A stretch of DNA of 64,000 bases from a virus. The stretch lies in IMG/VR virus record IMGVR_UViG_3300027792_000013, positions 51,929 through 115,928 of that record. One strand, 5' to 3'. The notes under the pieces are model-generated. The model had not been told where the DNA came from. It was given only the letters and a program-made list of their open reading frames with translations, and searched no databases. Every line of letters starts with the position of its first letter. Positions within the stretch are counted from its first letter, which is position 1. A program made the translations under genes and the position numbers. Shown piece by piece: positions 1 to 9,169 of the stretch.

Positions 1-137
1 AGCTTTGAAATCTTGTTGAAATCTTCATTAAATTCCGTAAGTTTGTTACCATTTGAATTCTCGTAGAGATTCAATAAATTGATGTCAATTTCAGTAGCAT
101 TTAACTTCTTTTTTAAACTAAATATTAGGTTTGACAT
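1..137 (-). CDS. Hypothetical protein, 3' part beyond window
   Basis: An open frame starts at the ATG at 137 and runs off the left edge (about 45 residues visible, beginning MSNLIFSLKKKLNATEIDIN). It is the next gene downstream of the replicative helicase and begins just before that gene's stop codon position, as in a tight operon. T4 has its primase (gp61) in this neighbourhood, but nothing visible here supports calling it a primase. Function unknown. Confidence 0.6.
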   Translation of the reverse strand, partial: MSNLIFSLKKKLNATEIDINLLNLYENSNGNKLTEFNEDFNKISK

Positions 138-139
138 TT

Positions 140-1501
140 TTAACCATCAAAATTAAAGTCATATTTTTTTACTGTAGATTCTTTATTTGGTGATTGTGGT
201 AAATCAGCTGTAATGCCACCTTCAATATCATAATGGGTCATGTTATCATTATTTATACCAACCATGAATTTTCTTGTAGCTTTTTCAATACCAAACAATC
301 TATTTTTCAAAATTTTTATAACTAATTGATTTTCATCAATCATACTTTCGGTTCCTATAATTGCTGCCATTAAATCCGCGGTAGCATTTATACCAGCTGA
401 TTCTGCTACTGCACTTTGTAAAACATCCGTGGTATCCCATCCATTTCTATTCAATTGAGATGCGCTTAACATAATGGTATTGGTTTCGACACAAAGTTCT
501 CGTAATTCTTCACAAATACTTTTTATAAACAAATACATCCCCTGTTTAATTTCAACTTTAAACGATCTGATAATATTCAAATAATCTACAGTAATAATGT
601 CGGGTTTGAAGTTCTCTTTCAGTTCTAAATCTCGTAATAACACTCTAAAATTTTCTGTAGTTACCCCCCCGGTTGGGAACTCATGAATTTTTAGTTTTCC
701 ATATGATTTTTGTTTCAACCCATTTATTTTAAATTCATATTTATCTTTTTCAACTGTTTGAAATGAATTAATAGGCATTTCAAGTAAATTAGCATCAAAT
801 CTTTTTCTAACTGTAAACTCATCTAACTCCATTGTGAAATAAATTACATTTAATCCCTGTCGAATATAATTGGCGCTCAAATCAACTAAAAGTCTGGATT
901 TGCCCACATTCGGCATACCAAGAAAAATTATTAATTTTTTTCGTTCTAAACCACCTCCAGTGGCTCGATTAAATCCGCCCAAATTTGTAGGATATTTTGT
1001 GGCTTCGTTATGATAATAATCAAATGCTTTTTCTGAGTCTCTAAAATAATCATGTCCCTGTGGAATATTAAATCCAACTCTAAGAGCTTCTTGTAGTATT
1101 GTTGGAATGCTTTCAACCATTCCCTTTTTAGCTTTATCAAATATTCCTATGGAATCCAATAAGGCGTTATAGATTGCTCTTGTTCTGCACCAACCCTCAG
1201 CTTCCGTAACCAACCAATTTTCATCTATCTCTTCTGTTGGGGATTCCAACAATTGTAGTTTTGCCAGTATAGCATCTAGTTGAGACTGGCTCAAAGATTT
1301 ATCTTTTTCTTTAAAATATATCTTTAAAATTGTAAAACTTGGAGATTTTCGATATTGTCTAAAAAATGAAATAATGGCACTACAAACCTTTTGGTCTTCG
1401 AATGATTCAAAATATTTTGGTTCAATAAAATATAAGATTTTATCTCTAATATTTTGTTTACATAAAATATTTTTGAGGATTAAATCACTTAATAGCATCA
1501 T
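140..1501 (-). CDS. 41: DnaB-family replicative helicase (T4 gp41-like)
   Basis: A 453-residue protein with the layout of a phage replicative helicase. The N-terminal half is helical. The RecA-like core follows, with Walker A GMPNVGKS near residue 195 and Walker B ending ITVDYLNII near residue 303. A SQLNR segment near 340 matches the DnaB H3/H4 region. By family knowledge it is a hexameric 5'-3' helicase that unwinds the fork ahead of the phage polymerase. It lies downstream of UvsX and the polymerase gene, the T4 order. The length is close to that of T4 gp41. The annotated start overlaps nothing and sits about 18 bases after the previous stop. Confidence 0.9.
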   Translation of the reverse strand: MMLLSDLILKNILCKQNIRDKILYFIEPKYFESFEDQKVCSAIISFFRQYRKSPSFTILKIYFKEKDKSLSQSQLDAILAKLQLLESPTEEIDENWLVTEAEGWCRTRAIYNALLDSIGIFDKAKKGMVESIPTILQEALRVGFNIPQGHDYFRDSEKAFDYYHNEATKYPTNLGGFNRATGGGLERKKLIIFLGMPNVGKSRLLVDLSANYIRQGLNVIYFTMELDEFTVRKRFDANLLEMPINSFQTVEKDKYEFKINGLKQKSYGKLKIHEFPTGGVTTENFRVLLRDLELKENFKPDIITVDYLNIIRSFKVEIKQGMYLFIKSICEELRELCVETNTIMLSASQLNRNGWDTTDVLQSAVAESAGINATADLMAAIIGTESMIDENQLVIKILKNRLFGIEKATRKFMVGINNDNMTHYDIEGGITADLPQSPNKESTVKKYDFNFDG

Positions 1502-1519
1502 GTATATTTTAAATGGTTT

Positions 1520-1837
1520 TTATTGAAAACTTATAGGAGATTTTTCAATATTTGGATATGACATAATCACTTTTGGTATTTCCTCTTCTAAATTTGTAGA
1601 CTTTAAAATTATTTTTTGAAGTTTTTTTGAAAGATACTCAAGAAATTCTTCTACAATTTTATCTTCGTATATACAATAAATTTTTAATTTATTAACAGTT
1701 GAATCATAAGTTATACCATGAAAAAATAGAAATATATCTCCAATTTTATACATTCTGTTTTCAGCATAAATAATGGATTCGGTTTTATTTGAAGGTTTGA
1801 AACTTGCGATCCACTTATCTATTTTATTCGTCTTCAT
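1520..1837 (-). CDS. Hypothetical protein between uvsX and gene 41
   Basis: 105 residues from the ATG at 1837, giving a 14-base overlap with the end of uvsX; an upstream in-frame start at 1852 lies deeper inside uvsX and is less likely. No motif is recognised. In T4 the small gene 40 sits at this place between uvsX and 41, so it is a positional counterpart, but I see no sequence evidence that it is gp40. Confidence 0.6.
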   Translation of the reverse strand: MKTNKIDKWIASFKPSNKTESIIYAENRMYKIGDIFLFFHGITYDSTVNKLKIYCIYEDKIVEEFLEYLSKKLQKIILKSTNLEEEIPKVIMSYPNIEKSPISFQ

Positions 1838-3047
1838 TGTTTGATTCCGCATCTATTACAGTTTCGTTATTAATTTGAGCTTCATCGGAATTTAAAACCT
1901 CTTCGGCTACATCCTTTCCCCCAATTTCGTTTAGTTTCTCCTCGTCAATCATATCCTGGATATTTTTTAATTCGTCTTCTGCCATTGATTTTTCTAATGC
2001 TTCATCAACTTGTTCTTTTCCATAAGAAAATACTATTTGAGCTTCTTTATCTAATAGATCTAAAATTTCCTTGGTAAAACAAACTTGGGGATTTTCGTCT
2101 ATCTCATTTGGGAAATATCTTTCTCCGTTGGGAAAAATAATTTTTCTGCCTTCCTTTTTCAATATTCCACTTTCGAGCCCCAAATCAGTTAGCCCATAAA
2201 ATCTATCAAGTCCTCTGGAAAATGATAGTCTCATTTGAATCGTTGAGTATTGTTTGGCTGAACTCCTAGTTTTTTCAGCTTTGGCAGTTAAAATCAGACC
2301 CGAAATTGTATTAGTAGCAGTTTTTTCAACTTTGGGAAATAAACAAACAATAAAACTACTGGCATAAGTTAATCCAGTACCACCACTAATATTGCTTTTA
2401 GTACTAAAAGGATTCGCTGGATTATCATAAGTGTGTGATGTAACAATCATCGGGAACTTTAAAAATCCCAACTCAATTGTTAGTAACCTGAAAATTCCTT
2501 TTACTAGCTTAGCTCTTAGTCCCATATCCATTTTATTTTTATCATCTAGACTATCTTTGATTTCTTTTTCGCTAACCATCATTCCTAAAGAATCTAAAAC
2601 GAATAGAAATCGAGGGTTTGGGTTATTCGGAGCCTTGTTTGCTTCCCTATCAGCCTTTATAATTTCCAGCATTTGCATTGTTTGATTTCGGTAATCCTCG
2701 ATTGATTTTACAGGGCTATGCAAAACTCTGTTGGAATCCAATCCCAATTCGATAATTGTCTTTTTTTCCAACGCATTTTCACTGTCACTGTAAATTACAT
2801 AATTGTTTGGGTCTAGATTTAACCAGCTTTTACAGATATGTAAACTTAAAAATGATTTTCCGCAGGAATAAGATCCAGCTAGTCCAACAATCCGATTTGT
2901 TGGGAATCCACCAAAAATAGAACCAGATAGTAGAGCATTGAACATATAACTTCCGGTATCAATTGTTTCAGTAATATCGCTTAACATTCCATCATAAGCG
3001 ATATTCGAAAAAGGATTAATTCTTTTGAGTTTCTTTAACAAATCCAT
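1824..3047 (-). CDS. uvsX: UvsX-like RecA-family recombinase
   Basis: 407 residues. Walker A GSYSCGKS is near residue 60, an acidic Walker B segment FLFVLDSLG near 150, and a disordered acidic C-terminus (many E, D, N) follows the core, as in T4 UvsX (about 390 residues). By family knowledge it forms the presynaptic filament on single-stranded DNA and drives strand exchange and recombination-dependent replication. Its partners are also in this window: UvsY at 25284, UvsW at 23765, gp46 and gp47. A good site GGAGAATAACA precedes the ATG at 3047. Confidence 0.92.
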   Translation of the reverse strand: MDLLKKLKRINPFSNIAYDGMLSDITETIDTGSYMFNALLSGSIFGGFPTNRIVGLAGSYSCGKSFLSLHICKSWLNLDPNNYVIYSDSENALEKKTIIELGLDSNRVLHSPVKSIEDYRNQTMQMLEIIKADREANKAPNNPNPRFLFVLDSLGMMVSEKEIKDSLDDKNKMDMGLRAKLVKGIFRLLTIELGFLKFPMIVTSHTYDNPANPFSTKSNISGGTGLTYASSFIVCLFPKVEKTATNTISGLILTAKAEKTRSSAKQYSTIQMRLSFSRGLDRFYGLTDLGLESGILKKEGRKIIFPNGERYFPNEIDENPQVCFTKEILDLLDKEAQIVFSYGKEQVDEALEKSMAEDELKNIQDMIDEEKLNEIGGKDVAEEVLNSDEAQINNETVIDAESNNEDE

Positions 3048-3049
3048 TG

Positions 3050-3535
3050 TTATTCTCCTTCTACATATAGATGCACTTTATTTGTTTTGCTAATTGTTAT
3101 TTTCAATGTGATTAAATCTTTATCTTTCCACAAAATTTCATCAAAGCTATGAAATAATTTCAATAGTTTTTTGAATTCAGTTTTTTGATAATTAATTGAC
3201 AAATCAAATGATATTATTTTTTTTTCACTCAATCTTTTTAACTTGTCAATCCAATTTTGTTTGTTTTTAAGTCTCCACTTAATCAAATATTCTGGATGTT
3301 TCTTTCTGTAATTCATAGTTCTTAGTATTATTTTCTCTCTATTTTCCTGATAATATTGTTTCTGTTTATTTCTAATAGAATCTTTGTTTTGTAAGTAATT
3401 TTTTCTAGCATATTTTTTTTGATATCCCTTTACTTTATCTTTATTTGTTTTTGCCCACTTCTTTGTATATTTGTTTATCGCTTCTCTATTTTTATGGACC
3501 CGCTTATGCTTTTTTAATTTTTGTTTGTCTTCCAA
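3050..3535 (-). CDS. Very basic lysine-rich protein, possible HNH endonuclease remnant
   Basis: 161 residues, starting at TTG (3535) behind AGAGGTGACAA. The first 110 residues are a run of short basic segments of the type KKYARKNY, KQYYQENREKI and MNYRKKHPEY. I associate this pattern with the N-terminal DNA-binding part of phage HNH homing endonucleases. No HNH catalytic motif follows; the last 50 residues are a small unrelated-looking domain. It lies between uvsX and the polymerase gene, a common place for homing endonuclease insertion. It could equally be an intact small DNA-binding protein. Confidence 0.55.
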   Translation of the reverse strand: MEDKQKLKKHKRVHKNREAINKYTKKWAKTNKDKVKGYQKKYARKNYLQNKDSIRNKQKQYYQENREKIILRTMNYRKKHPEYLIKWRLKNKQNWIDKLKRLSEKKIISFDLSINYQKTEFKKLLKLFHSFDEILWKDKDLITLKITISKTNKVHLYVEGE

Positions 3536-3546
3536 TTGTCACCTCT

Positions 3547-6117
3547 TTAAAACATAGTTTTCAATGAAATTTTTTCGGGATTAAAAAATTTGTCATGAAT
3601 TGTCCAACCACATACTTTTCCTAAGTTATCTAAAGGATGTAAAAACGTTTTTTCGAATTGAGTTTCATAATCTATAGATTGGTCTAAACCCAACTCGGGA
3701 GGTAGAATAGTTAAAAACGCTATTACATTTTCCCCAATTTTGTTTGGAGTTTTAAGATAAATAAATTTAATTTTGGTTTTTTCCTGAATTAATCTATATT
3801 TCCCCAATAGGTTTAATTTTTTAATCCAGTAATTATATAATAGAGATCCTCTGACATGAATGGGGGTTGCTTTGGCATAAATATTTACATCGTCTCCATA
3901 TTTTTTTAATCCTTGAACAGATCTTGGAAATGCGATTTCATCTGGTTTCATTTTATCATATTCTTCCCAAAACTTCTTTATGCCAGACATTATTTTTTCC
4001 TCTGATTTCAGAAAAATATCATTCACAATTTCCTTTAATTTTGTTCTGATGACCTGCGGGGTGGAAGATCTGACAATTTCAATTCCGGTAACTTTTAATG
4101 TTGGGGGATCACAAATTATATCTTCGTCAATATATTTCTGAATAATATATTTCTTTTTGGCTACAAAAAGACCTTTTCCAACAACCTCTTGTTTCATAAC
4201 AAGAGATTTTTTATAGACATTCAATATCGAATAAATCTCTTCAATTGCTTTTTCAATATATTTCGACACTTTTTTGTCACCAAATTCTTTTACAAATTTA
4301 GCGATTTCAGTATCTGACAATCCCGGTGATAATTTATTTGTCAATTTTGAACAAGAAATATATTCGGAATCTGTATCACAATAAACAACATCGATATGAT
4401 CCTTTAAATTAGCTTTCAAATATTCCTCAATAAACCGAACTACATATTGACCTGTACATGTAATAGCCGAAGCAATTCTAATATCAAAATATCTAAATTT
4501 TTCATTTGCAAATGCTCCGTATCCGCTATTTAATAGAATTTTCAAAGCCTGTTGTTTCAAATCCAGACTTTTATATAGAGATGTTTTACTTTTTGCGGAT
4601 TTCATTTTCTTTTTGGTTTCTACTCGATCATTGTAAATGGTCTCCATAATATCACCAAAAATAGACGATTGATCTTTTCTATAAAATTGTAAATTTGCTG
4701 TCATTGTTAAATTCTTTTCTTGTAAAATTGAAGTATCAACTTTTCTGAAAATCAAATTGTCCAATATAGAATTATCGTCTTTTTTTGTTTCATCATAAAA
4801 ACAAGCTAAAGAATCTATTCCAGGATTGTTAGGAAAAATTTTTGAAATCAAATCTTTTCTTGTATCCTCATCTGTTATTAGAGTCTGAGGAGAGATATTG
4901 CAATCAATAATAACATTTGGATACTCAGAATTTACATCGTATGAAATTACCCAATCATGAAACCCAATTTGTGGTTCTCTGACATATCCACCGGGATATT
5001 CTTCCTTTCTTGAATCTTTTTTAAAAGGCGGAACTATAAGATTTCGTTTTTTCTGCTCATTGTAAACAATCACGTCCCAGACCTTTACGGCTGAAAAAAT
5101 ATCACAAAAAAGAACTTTGGCAGTATAAGCAATTGTTGTAGCTAAATTCAATAACTGTAATTTTTCTTCCAAAAGATAAACTAATTCAACATCATAGATA
5201 TTATATTCGACAAACTTTTGTTTGTCATTTAAATAGAATTCATCTAAAGAATCTTCGTCAAACTTAACTTTTTCTTTGTTAAGTTCGACTTGTGAAATAT
5301 GCGATAATGAATATGATTCCCTTGTTGTTGGTACATACTTTTTGTATAGATCCAAATAGTCTAAAATAGGAATATGAAAATCCCAATGAGACAATCGACT
5401 TCCATTCACAAAAGATTCAATGGGATTGACATGCCCAATAGGACTCAAATCGTTTAAAACATTTGATCCAATTACTTTGCAAATCCGGTTGGTTAAATAT
5501 GGGATATCAAAATATTGGACATTCCACCCGGTAATAATATCCGGAGACAAAGATTTTATGACGTGAATAAATAACTCCAAAAGTTCCCTTTCAGTTGTGA
5601 CTTGTTTGAATTGAATTTTTTCTTTATCTATGTCTAATTGACATTTTGAAGTTTCAAAGGGGCAAGTACTTAAAACAAAAAATGATTTCGTTATACTATC
5701 TTTTATAGTAATCGAAGTAACCGGATATAATGCATCCTGTGGTTCAGCAAAACCTTGACTATTTGAAAAAACTTCGATATCAATATAAACAGTTTTGATA
5801 AAATCTAGATTCCAAAATACTGATTGTTCTTCTCCCCATCTTGAATTAATAAATTGATATACTGGCGAAATTTCCCCATATAATGGAACATCTAGTTGTT
5901 TTTGATCATTTTTAAAATTATGATATTCTTTGATCGATAAACTATGTTTTTTCAAAAATTTATTATCAGTCCCTATATATTCAGTGGGTATTTGTGCCAA
6001 AGTATAGATTTCCGGATAAAAAATAACATCTCGTTTAAATTTCTTACCGGTTTCATTGTAACCAATACAACATAAACTGTTACCGTTTGAAATCACATTT
6101 GTGTAAAATTCTTTCAT
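3547..6117 (-). CDS. 43: Family B DNA polymerase (T4 gp43-like)
   Basis: 856 residues. The 3'-5' exonuclease region carries the DIEVFS motif near residue 111 and GWNVQYFDIPYL near 200. The polymerase region carries motif A DVNSEYPNV near 395, motif B around LLNSGYGAFAN near 532 and motif C CDTDSEY near 580. All catalytic aspartates expected for a family B polymerase are visible. It replicates the phage genome with the helicase at 140. The stop of the transglycosylase gene does not separate it from its neighbour: the ATG at 6117 overlaps the next gene's end by ATGA. If the genome really contains 7-deazaguanine bases made after replication, this enzyme must copy such templates. Confidence 0.95.
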   Translation of the reverse strand: MKEFYTNVISNGNSLCCIGYNETGKKFKRDVIFYPEIYTLAQIPTEYIGTDNKFLKKHSLSIKEYHNFKNDQKQLDVPLYGEISPVYQFINSRWGEEQSVFWNLDFIKTVYIDIEVFSNSQGFAEPQDALYPVTSITIKDSITKSFFVLSTCPFETSKCQLDIDKEKIQFKQVTTERELLELFIHVIKSLSPDIITGWNVQYFDIPYLTNRICKVIGSNVLNDLSPIGHVNPIESFVNGSRLSHWDFHIPILDYLDLYKKYVPTTRESYSLSHISQVELNKEKVKFDEDSLDEFYLNDKQKFVEYNIYDVELVYLLEEKLQLLNLATTIAYTAKVLFCDIFSAVKVWDVIVYNEQKKRNLIVPPFKKDSRKEEYPGGYVREPQIGFHDWVISYDVNSEYPNVIIDCNISPQTLITDEDTRKDLISKIFPNNPGIDSLACFYDETKKDDNSILDNLIFRKVDTSILQEKNLTMTANLQFYRKDQSSIFGDIMETIYNDRVETKKKMKSAKSKTSLYKSLDLKQQALKILLNSGYGAFANEKFRYFDIRIASAITCTGQYVVRFIEEYLKANLKDHIDVVYCDTDSEYISCSKLTNKLSPGLSDTEIAKFVKEFGDKKVSKYIEKAIEEIYSILNVYKKSLVMKQEVVGKGLFVAKKKYIIQKYIDEDIICDPPTLKVTGIEIVRSSTPQVIRTKLKEIVNDIFLKSEEKIMSGIKKFWEEYDKMKPDEIAFPRSVQGLKKYGDDVNIYAKATPIHVRGSLLYNYWIKKLNLLGKYRLIQEKTKIKFIYLKTPNKIGENVIAFLTILPPELGLDQSIDYETQFEKTFLHPLDNLGKVCGWTIHDKFFNPEKISLKTMF

Positions 6118-7325
6118 TCAAATATTTCCTTTAGATCATGTTTAATTGTATCTTCTTCAAATTTGTTAAAAACCATTCCACTTTTAATTAACTCGTCAAG
6201 TTTTTTTCCTTTTGGTAAATCAAATATTTTGTCAATTAATGTAAAAATAAAAATATCATTTCGAGGAAAAATGTCTCTTATAATTTCTTTTGAATTCAAG
6301 AAAAGTATATTTTCTAACTCAGTTTTATCTTTTATAAAGTGATACAAATTATGCAAGGATAAAAAACTATAAAAACGTGTCGTAAATGCCTGATTTTTTT
6401 CGTTAAATTCTTGATATATATGTCGCCAAGTTAAACCTTCACAAACTGGACAATCACAAGGTAGTGGAATATCTAAATTAAGATGGTCAATTGAATCTAT
6501 CTGTTTTGTTATAGTTAATTTGCTCGATTTAAAAATAGAAGTTTTGTAAGACCCGAATGCCGATGATAATATAGGTGATGATGAATCGTATGAAATTTTG
6601 CATTTATACCCTAATTGATTTAGTTTATGTTGAAAATAAATCAACATGCGCATAATTTGATATGATGTTGCTCCAAAAATATGAAAAATTTTTCCTTTGC
6701 TGTTAAATCTATCAAATTCCCCGGATTCTAAAAACATAATAAGAGCATACAAAGTTAAAAATATATTTCGTGATACAGATCCAATCGCCCACCCACCACT
6801 AAAATTAAAATCCTTGACTTTCTGATACCACGTAATCAATTGATCGATGCTTCTTCCTTGTAAAACATTCATAAATTTTGTTTTGTTACTTTGATGAGTT
6901 TCAAACCATTGAAAATTAGAAAATGACATTTCTAAACATTCTTCAAATGTTTTTCTTCTGTTTCCTTTACTAGATGATATAAATGGTGGTATATCCAAAT
7001 TTGGAGAGTAATTGGTATTTTCTTCTAACCAATCAAATATTTTTTCTCTAATCTCATCAGAATATTCTAAGTAGTCCGTAGTTATTTGATATCCACCAGA
7101 ATCTCCCATCACTAATGTTTTAGTTAAGTCAATTTTTAATATTTCCTTAACCAAATTTGGTTTTTTATAATTATGTCCGGCCGAAAACATAATTTTGTCA
7201 TAATGAAAAATAGAATTTTCTTTATTGAAAAATCGCATAGACTTTTCTTTTATTAATTTATCAGTAATCATTTCATCATATAAACATCCTGTCGATATTG
7301 CTGGAATATATAAAGTTCTATTCAT
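6114..7325 (-). CDS. dpdA: DpdA-type transglycosylase for 7-deazaguanine in DNA
   Basis: 403 residues with the marks of the tRNA-guanine transglycosylase superfamily. DSGGYQ near residue 77 corresponds to the TGT DSGGFQ with the first catalytic Asp. FMNVLQG near 150 and GWAIGSVSR near 180 match the base-binding strands. SYDSSSP near 247 holds the likely nucleophile Asp. The zinc site is C-x-C-x2-C (near 288) with a His about 35 residues later. Phages use this family (DpdA) to swap guanine in DNA for a 7-deazaguanine base. The genes folE, queD and queE for the precursor lie in the same island (11280-14073), so a DNA rather than tRNA role is likely. It has its own promoter at 7349-7377. Confidence 0.85.
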   Translation of the reverse strand: MNRTLYIPAISTGCLYDEMITDKLIKEKSMRFFNKENSIFHYDKIMFSAGHNYKKPNLVKEILKIDLTKTLVMGDSGGYQITTDYLEYSDEIREKIFDWLEENTNYSPNLDIPPFISSSKGNRRKTFEECLEMSFSNFQWFETHQSNKTKFMNVLQGRSIDQLITWYQKVKDFNFSGGWAIGSVSRNIFLTLYALIMFLESGEFDRFNSKGKIFHIFGATSYQIMRMLIYFQHKLNQLGYKCKISYDSSSPILSSAFGSYKTSIFKSSKLTITKQIDSIDHLNLDIPLPCDCPVCEGLTWRHIYQEFNEKNQAFTTRFYSFLSLHNLYHFIKDKTELENILFLNSKEIIRDIFPRNDIFIFTLIDKIFDLPKGKKLDELIKSGMVFNKFEEDTIKHDLKEIFE

Positions 7326-7348
7326 TTAATGACCTACCTTATTTAATT

Positions 7349-7377
7349 ATTATACCAAAAAACTTAAAAAAACTTTC
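7349..7377 (-). promoter_or_regulatory. Sigma-70-type promoter for dpdA
   Basis: On the minus strand a GAAAGT hexamer lies 17 bp before TATAAT, with T runs between them. The start would be about 17 bases before the dpdA ATG, leaving room for its AAGGTAGG site. It is the weakest -35 match of the class found at nine other places in the window. Confidence 0.6.
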
Positions 7378-7403
7378 TTTTTTTAGTAGAAAAATATATG
7401 TTT

Positions 7404-8411
7404 TCATATATACTCCTTGATTTTTTCAAACCCAACAAATTTATTAATCAATATTTGTCTTTGTATTTTTAATAATTCATCCAATTTATTTTTATTCATT
7501 GAGTTAATTTGTTTGACAAAATGCAAAAACGTTTTAATTATTTCATTGTCGGATAAGAGATTCTCATATTTAAATTCTGATATATACATTTCTTCGTAAG
7601 ACAATCGATTTGGAATAAATGGAACCACATCTAAAAATACTCCCTCAACAGCACTTATACCAAATGTTTCTTGAAGATTGGCACTAAATAAAAATTTACT
7701 ACTCGTTAGTAATTTATAATAATCTTTTTTTGTTTTGCATTCTTCTAAACTAACAACAAAAGACATGTCTTTTATTTCATTTTTCATTCTCCTAAATAAG
7801 TCAATTCTTTTTTCCACTGATAGTCTATGTGGAAAAATTACCTGATTTTTCTTTAAATCACGATCCATTTTATACTTATTTAAATAATCTATTTTGTATG
7901 GAAATCCAACTACTTTTATTTTGTCTTTATATGTATTCCCAAAATTATTTATGATCATTTTTTTATGAAAATCAGTTGTAACAAAAGATATGTCGGAACA
8001 ATCTAATAAACTTTTTTCAAATCCATTGAAATACTTATTTGCACCAACTAATCCTAATAAATCATATGGATCATAACTTCCAGCATGCCAATAAGAATAG
8101 ATTTTAATATTAATTCCACTTAAAAGTGACATATATTTTACTGCTATAATCCCATAATGCCAGGCATCATAAAACAAAAATTTATCATTTGGTTTAATTA
8201 ATTTTTTATTGAATAAATCTGCCATTTTACTAATTTGTTCTGATTTCCACTTATTAGTATTAAAAATATCTAAAAAATTTTTGTTATTACTTATACCAGA
8301 TCTAGTTTTTCCGTCTATTTCAATCGAGTCCGGAAATTCTTCTTTAAACCATACTTTCCACTGTTTTGTATATCTTGTCTCTAATGGTTCCAATGTAACT
8401 AAATATAGCAT
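7404..8411 (-). CDS. GT-B fold glycosyltransferase (GT4-like)
   Basis: 335 residues from the ATG at 8411, chosen because GGAGGTTAAT stands directly before it; an ATG four codons upstream lacks a site. The C-terminal half has the retaining GT4 pattern: PHRLSVEKRIDLF near residue 195, where such enzymes have the G-R-x-x-x-E-K segment, and QETFGISAVEG near 248 with the donor-binding Glu. It would transfer a sugar from a nucleotide donor. Its place between dpdA and a second glycosyltransferase suggests that it acts on the modified base or its precursor. That is inference; a host-surface target is also possible. Confidence 0.75.
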   Translation of the reverse strand: MLYLVTLEPLETRYTKQWKVWFKEEFPDSIEIDGKTRSGISNNKNFLDIFNTNKWKSEQISKMADLFNKKLIKPNDKFLFYDAWHYGIIAVKYMSLLSGINIKIYSYWHAGSYDPYDLLGLVGANKYFNGFEKSLLDCSDISFVTTDFHKKMIINNFGNTYKDKIKVVGFPYKIDYLNKYKMDRDLKKNQVIFPHRLSVEKRIDLFRRMKNEIKDMSFVVSLEECKTKKDYYKLLTSSKFLFSANLQETFGISAVEGVFLDVVPFIPNRLSYEEMYISEFKYENLLSDNEIIKTFLHFVKQINSMNKNKLDELLKIQRQILINKFVGFEKIKEYI

Positions 8412-8431
8412 ATTAACCTCCATAATCTATT

Positions 8432-9163
8432 TTAATATATATATTCAATATCTTTAATAGACCAACCATCTTTTTTTAAAGAAATTCCATAATTATTTAC
8501 TTTTTTACTCCAAGCCAATTCAGATACCCACTTTTTTTCTGAATAACTATATCTAAGATGGTAAATACTATCATTACAAAATATATAGTGAGGTTTTATT
8601 TTTTTATGTTTGAAAATTAAATCAGAAAAAACAAACCAATCTATTGTTTTTTTAGTATTTAATAATTTTTTTAAAATAACAGTATCTTCTATAAAAGTAT
8701 CATATTTTTGTAAATAACAACATCCCAACATTGAAAGATAAATATCATCATTTACAAACATCGGTGCTTTTCTGATTCCTATATCAACTCTATTTTCTAT
8801 AAATGACATATAGACTATGTTTTTATTTTCCACAAATTTTAAAATGTTTTGAATAACTTTTTCATTAAAAATAAAATCATCGTCAAAAATAAAGTAGTTT
8901 TTACGATTTAAATTATTCATATATTTAAGCATGTAATAAGTAGTTTTATTTATATTGCCACCACCTAATCCTGAAAATATATTCCACTTTTTTATCATCA
9001 ATACTTCGAGTAACTTTTTCTGAAACCCAGTTAAGTCATTTTCCCCATCTTTGATTACTAACAAATTACCAACAGTATTAAATGTTGATAGTACTGTTAA
9101 AAAAGCAGTAAAACATTCATACCCAAGAGTTCTTACCACAATTGTAAAATTTTTTTCTTTCAT
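8432..9163 (-). CDS. GT-A fold glycosyltransferase (GT2-like)
   Basis: 243 residues. An N-terminal Rossmann-like half (FTIVVRTLGY, then NLLVIKDGEND) leads to the metal and nucleotide-sugar binding motif IFDDDFIF near residue 95, typical of GT-A enzymes of the GT2 type. The C-terminal half contains an aromatic-rich acceptor region. No strong ribosome site is seen; it follows the deacetylase gene by six bases and may be translationally coupled to it. It is the second sugar-transfer enzyme of the modification island. Acceptor and donor cannot be read from sequence. Confidence 0.7.
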   Translation of the reverse strand: MKEKNFTIVVRTLGYECFTAFLTVLSTFNTVGNLLVIKDGENDLTGFQKKLLEVLMIKKWNIFSGLGGGNINKTTYYMLKYMNNLNRKNYFIFDDDFIFNEKVIQNILKFVENKNIVYMSFIENRVDIGIRKAPMFVNDDIYLSMLGCCYLQKYDTFIEDTVILKKLLNTKKTIDWFVFSDLIFKHKKIKPHYIFCNDSIYHLRYSYSEKKWVSELAWSKKVNNYGISLKKDGWSIKDIEYIY

Positions 9164-9169
9164 ATTTAT

